Source: Patescibacteria group bacterium UBA3527
GTDB taxonomy: Bacteria > Patescibacteriota > Minisyncoccia > Phycocordibacterales > UBA918
Direction of reading: 5' to 3'
Length of the DNA stretch: 7,495 nt
Assembly: GCA_002377025.1 (NCBI GenBank)
Contig: DFPA01000008.1
Location: 1 to 7,495, forward strand
Part shown: piece by piece, positions 6,210 through 7,495 of the stretch
Numbering within the stretch: the first letter of the stretch is position 1
Layout of the letters: each line of letters begins with the position of its first letter
Position numbers and translations under genes: made by a program
Notes under the pieces: generated by a model
Seen by the model: only the letters and a program-made list of their open reading frames with translations
Told to the model about the DNA's origin: nothing
The model's database searches: none

Positions 6210-6917
6210 TTACCAACCCTTAGCCACAATAGCCGCTTCGGCAGCCGACTGTTCTCCTTCTTGCTTAGAGCGTCCTTGTCCTTCAGCGACTTTTTCGTTC
6301 TTCAAATATACTCCAATGGTAAAAACCCGATCATGATCCGGGCCGACTTGCGCCAAGGTCTCGTAAGTGGGGGTGATAGAGACATTTTCTTGCGCCAACT
6401 CCTGAAAACGGCTCTTTGGATCTTGCCATAATCGCTTCTCGACTATTTCATCCGTCTTGTGAAATAAATTATCACCAACAAACTTCTTTGCTGCTTCATA
6501 TCCCTGATCTTGATAAATGGCACCAATCAAAGCCTCAAAGGCATTGGCAAGAATGTACTGTCGCGCCCGTCCCTCATCTTGTCTCTCTCCCTTAGACATC
6601 AAAAGGTAATCGTTGATGCCGAGCTTATCACTTGCATCCGCCAGAGAAACAGTGTTTACCAGCGCAGCTCTGACAGCAGTCAGCTCTCCTTCAGGTTTAT
6701 CCGGGTATCTTGCAAACAAAAAATCCGTAACCACGAGCTCCAACACGGCATCCCCCAAAAATTCCAAACGCTCATTATGATCCCAAGTAGCATCTCGGTT
6801 TTCATTCAAATACGAACGGTGAGTAATAGCCGACTTGAGATAAGTTTTATCTTTGAATTCAACACCAATAATACCTTCGATCTTGGCAAGATTGGCATCG
6901 ATATTAATTTCCGACAT
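6210..6917 (-). CDS. rnc: Ribonuclease III (double-stranded RNA endonuclease)
   Basis: RNase III cuts double-stranded RNA, including rRNA precursors and mRNA hairpins, as a homodimer. The endonuclease domain (about residues 8-145) has the signature HNERLEFLGDAVL (47-59) with E49 and D56 as metal ligands, E77 in PEGEL, and ILANAFEALIGAIYQDQG (122-139) with E128. Position 125 is Asn where E. coli has the catalytic Asp114. The dsRNA-binding domain covers about 166-235, with DPKSRFQE, TPTYETLAQVGPDHDRVF and GQGRSKQEGEQSAAEAA. The 235-residue length is normal. The start is ATG 6917 (MSEINIDANL): an in-frame ATG at 7013 would add 32 residues that do not resemble the family. No Shine-Dalgarno sequence is present. 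Elsewhere rnc is often next to smc; here a pilin gene separates them. Confidence 0.95.
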   Translation of the reverse strand: MSEINIDANLAKIEGIIGVEFKDKTYLKSAITHRSYLNENRDATWDHNERLEFLGDAVLELVVTDFLFARYPDKPEGELTAVRAALVNTVSLADASDKLGINDYLLMSKGERQDEGRARQYILANAFEALIGAIYQDQGYEAAKKFVGDNLFHKTDEIVEKRLWQDPKSRFQELAQENVSITPTYETLAQVGPDHDRVFTIGVYLKNEKVAEGQGRSKQEGEQSAAEAAIVAKGW

Positions 6918-6930
6918 AGAATAATAGATA

Positions 6931-6960
6931 GTTATATCCAGTTTATAAACCGCTACACAA
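6931..6960 (-). promoter_or_regulatory. Weak candidate promoter of rnc
   Basis: On the minus strand TTGTGT (6960-6955, 3 of 6) and TATAAC (6936-6931, 5 of 6) are 18 nt apart, and would start transcription about 7 nt before the rnc ATG. A second pair, TTTATA (6949-6944) and TATTAT (6926-6921), would start at or inside the ATG. Both are by-eye matches in AT-rich DNA. Confidence 0.2.
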
Positions 6961-7040
6961 ATTACATCTGAGGTACACGACCCAACATCTAATCTGCGAA
7001 CGTTCATTGGCAACTATACTGCATTTATGGCTCATAGTCC

Positions 7041-7119
7041 ACGTACGTACGGGCGTACTTACGTTTCTATTATTCCATTCAAATGGAATAGCTTATCGAA
7101 ATTTCGAACGTAATTTCGA
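7041..7119. repeat. Three consecutive hairpins upstream of rnc
   Basis: First, ACGTACGTACG (7041-7051) pairs with CGTACTTACGT (7054-7064) with one mismatch. Second, TATTCCATT (7071-7079) pairs perfectly with AATGGAATA (7082-7090) around a 2-nt centre. Third, TCGAAATT (7096-7103) pairs with AATTTCGA (7112-7119), and 7096-7107 is itself a perfect 12-bp palindrome (TCGAAATTTCGA). They follow each other within 80 nt and begin about 125 nt upstream of the rnc start. Confidence 0.85.
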
Positions 7120-7135
7120 CCTCTTTGATTAATAC

Positions 7136-7149
7136 TGGTTGCTAAAAAT
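7136..7149 (+). repeat. Copy 1 of the TGGTTGCTAAAAAT repeat
   Basis: This 14-nt sequence recurs exactly at 7278-7291 in the same orientation, 142 nt away. It recurs in inverted orientation at 7388-7401 with the reading TGGTTGCTAAAAAA, which differs only in the last base. Confidence 0.85.
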
Positions 7150-7158
7150 TGAGACGAG

Positions 7159-7229
7159 TATCAGGAACACTAAGTGGATTTCATTAGTGGCCAAAAATTA
7201 AAATGTAAGATGCAGGTGTTTTCCTGATA
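7159..7229. repeat. Imperfect inverted repeat with nested hairpin
   Basis: TATCAGGAACAC (7159-7170) and GTGTTTTCCTGATA (7216-7229) are inverted copies apart from two extra bases in the right arm. Inside, CACTAA (7168-7173) pairs with TTAGTG (7184-7189), which competes with the end of the outer arm. It lies between copies 1 and 2 of the 14-nt repeat. Confidence 0.7.
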
Positions 7230-7276
7230 TTGGTAGCGAAGAAATGAGAATATATGCAAGGCGTGCAAAGAAATTA

Positions 7277-7402
7277 TTGGTTGCTAAAAATAGTATGGGA
7301 TACGAGGCAATCGAAGAAAATAAATGGAGTGGGACGTACTAGTCCAGTGACATTTATTTTCTGAAGATTAACGAAGTAGACCGCCTATTTTTTAGCAACC
7401 AA
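7277..7402. repeat. 126-nt foldback with inverted terminal arms
   Basis: TTGGTTGCTAAAAATAG (7277-7293) is matched inverted by CTATTTTTTAGCAACCAA (7385-7402), which has one extra T. A second perfect 12-bp pair, AGAAAATAAATG (7315-7326) with CATTTATTTTCT (7351-7362), and a GGAC/GTCC tip (7332-7335 with 7342-7345) are nested inside. This resembles a miniature inverted-repeat element or a long RNA hairpin. No target-site duplication is visible. The right arm contains the final codons and stop of the Nudix gene. Confidence 0.75.
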
Positions 7403-7495
7403 CATGGTGACAGCTTTAGTCACGATGGGTAGAATATCCTCATAAAAATTCAAATCCAGAATATCCTGTATCTTAAACCACTGGGCATCATCGAG
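7385..7495 (-). CDS. Probable Nudix hydrolase, C-terminal fragment (cut by window)
   Basis: Only the last 36 residues and the TAG stop are inside the window. They read DDAQWFKIQDIL, DLNFYEDILPIVTKA and VTMLVAKK in order, which resembles the C-terminal end of Nudix hydrolases (the D-x-x-WF-x-x-x-E/DI strand and turn, then a final helix after FYxDILP). Nudix enzymes cleave nucleoside diphosphates linked to another moiety, for example oxidised nucleotides. The Nudix box itself would be upstream, outside the window, so substrate and even family are not certain. The last residues, LVAKK, come from the right arm of the foldback at 7277-7402. The nearest gene downstream on the same strand is rnc, 467 nt away. 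Confidence 0.55.
   Translation of the reverse strand, partial: LDDAQWFKIQDILDLNFYEDILPIVTKAVTMLVAKK

Larger units (their letters stand above)
6918..7384. other. 467-nt intergenic region rich in inverted repeats
   Basis: I find no convincing gene here. Both flanking genes are on the minus strand, so this is the 3' flank of the Nudix gene and the 5' flank of rnc. It is AT-rich and contains three compact hairpins (7041-7119), an imperfect inverted repeat (7159-7229) and a foldback (7277-7402), listed separately. This is far more spacing than anywhere else in the window, where genes are 5-6 nt apart or overlapping. Confidence 0.8.

Noticed and set aside
6918..7013. 32-residue N-terminal extension of RNase III starting at 7013
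   Set aside because: The added residues (MPMNVRRLDVGSCTS...) have no family counterpart, while MSEINIDANL at 6917 gives the normal RNase III length.
7228..7325. Apparent tandem repeat of period 47 starting TATTGGT (7228 and 7275)
   Set aside because: Only scattered matches beyond the first seven bases; too weak in AT-rich DNA.
7244..7342. Small plus-strand ORF of 32 codons (MRIYARRAKKLLVAKN...)
   Set aside because: Short, no ribosome binding site, no recognisable family, and it runs through the repeat at 7277-7293 and into the foldback. Chance ORF or repeat remnant.
1..7495. CRISPR array, tRNA, rRNA, transposase or defence genes
   Set aside because: I saw none: no regularly spaced repeats with spacers, no CCA-ended cloverleaf, and no transposase or nuclease-defence motif in any frame.

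Overview
The window looks like a piece of a small bacterial genome of the Patescibacteria (CPR), most likely Parcubacteria-like. This is inference from protein style only: the S16 N-terminus, a very short SMC without a recognisable hinge, a compact RNase R with no N-terminal helix-turn-helix, a lone type IV pilin-like gene, near-zero spacing between genes, and no convincing Shine-Dalgarno sequence before any of the six visible starts.

Layout. Positions 1-281 (minus) hold the start of rpsP (ribosomal protein bS16), cut by the window edge. Positions 282-475 form a divergent intergenic region. It carries a strong GC-rich inverted repeat and, on the minus strand, a promoter-like pair, a foldable stretch and a terminator-like hairpin with seven T, so a small RNA or an attenuated rpsP leader is plausible. 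Positions 476-2440 (plus) encode RNase R, which contains a perfect 17-bp inverted repeat with a 3-nt loop inside its coding sequence. RNase R converges with, and overlaps by 12 nt, a minus-strand run of four genes. In transcription order these are rnc (6917-6210), a type IV pilin-like protein (6147-5596), smc (5590-3359) and a Tat-like-signal lytic transglycosylase (3352-2429). The last three are separated by only 5 and 6 nt and are probably cotranscribed. The order rnc-smc recalls the rnc-smc-ftsY cluster of other bacteria, here with a pilin gene in between.

Positions 6918-7384 (467 nt) contain no gene I can support but are full of inverted repeats: three compact hairpins at 7041-7119, an imperfect hairpin at 7159-7229, and a 126-nt foldback at 7277-7402 whose right arm supplies the last codons and the stop of the next gene. 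That gene (7385-7495, minus, partial) is the C-terminal end of a probable Nudix hydrolase. A 14-nt core (TGGTTGCTAAAAAT) occurs three times in this region.

Taken together, the genes cover RNA turnover (RNase R, RNase III), translation (S16), chromosome organisation (SMC) and cell envelope functions (pilin, lytic transglycosylase). I see no defence system, CRISPR array, tRNA, rRNA or transposase. The points most worth a second look are the structured region between rpsP and rnr, the palindrome inside rnr, the hinge-less SMC and the repeat-rich stretch upstream of rnc.
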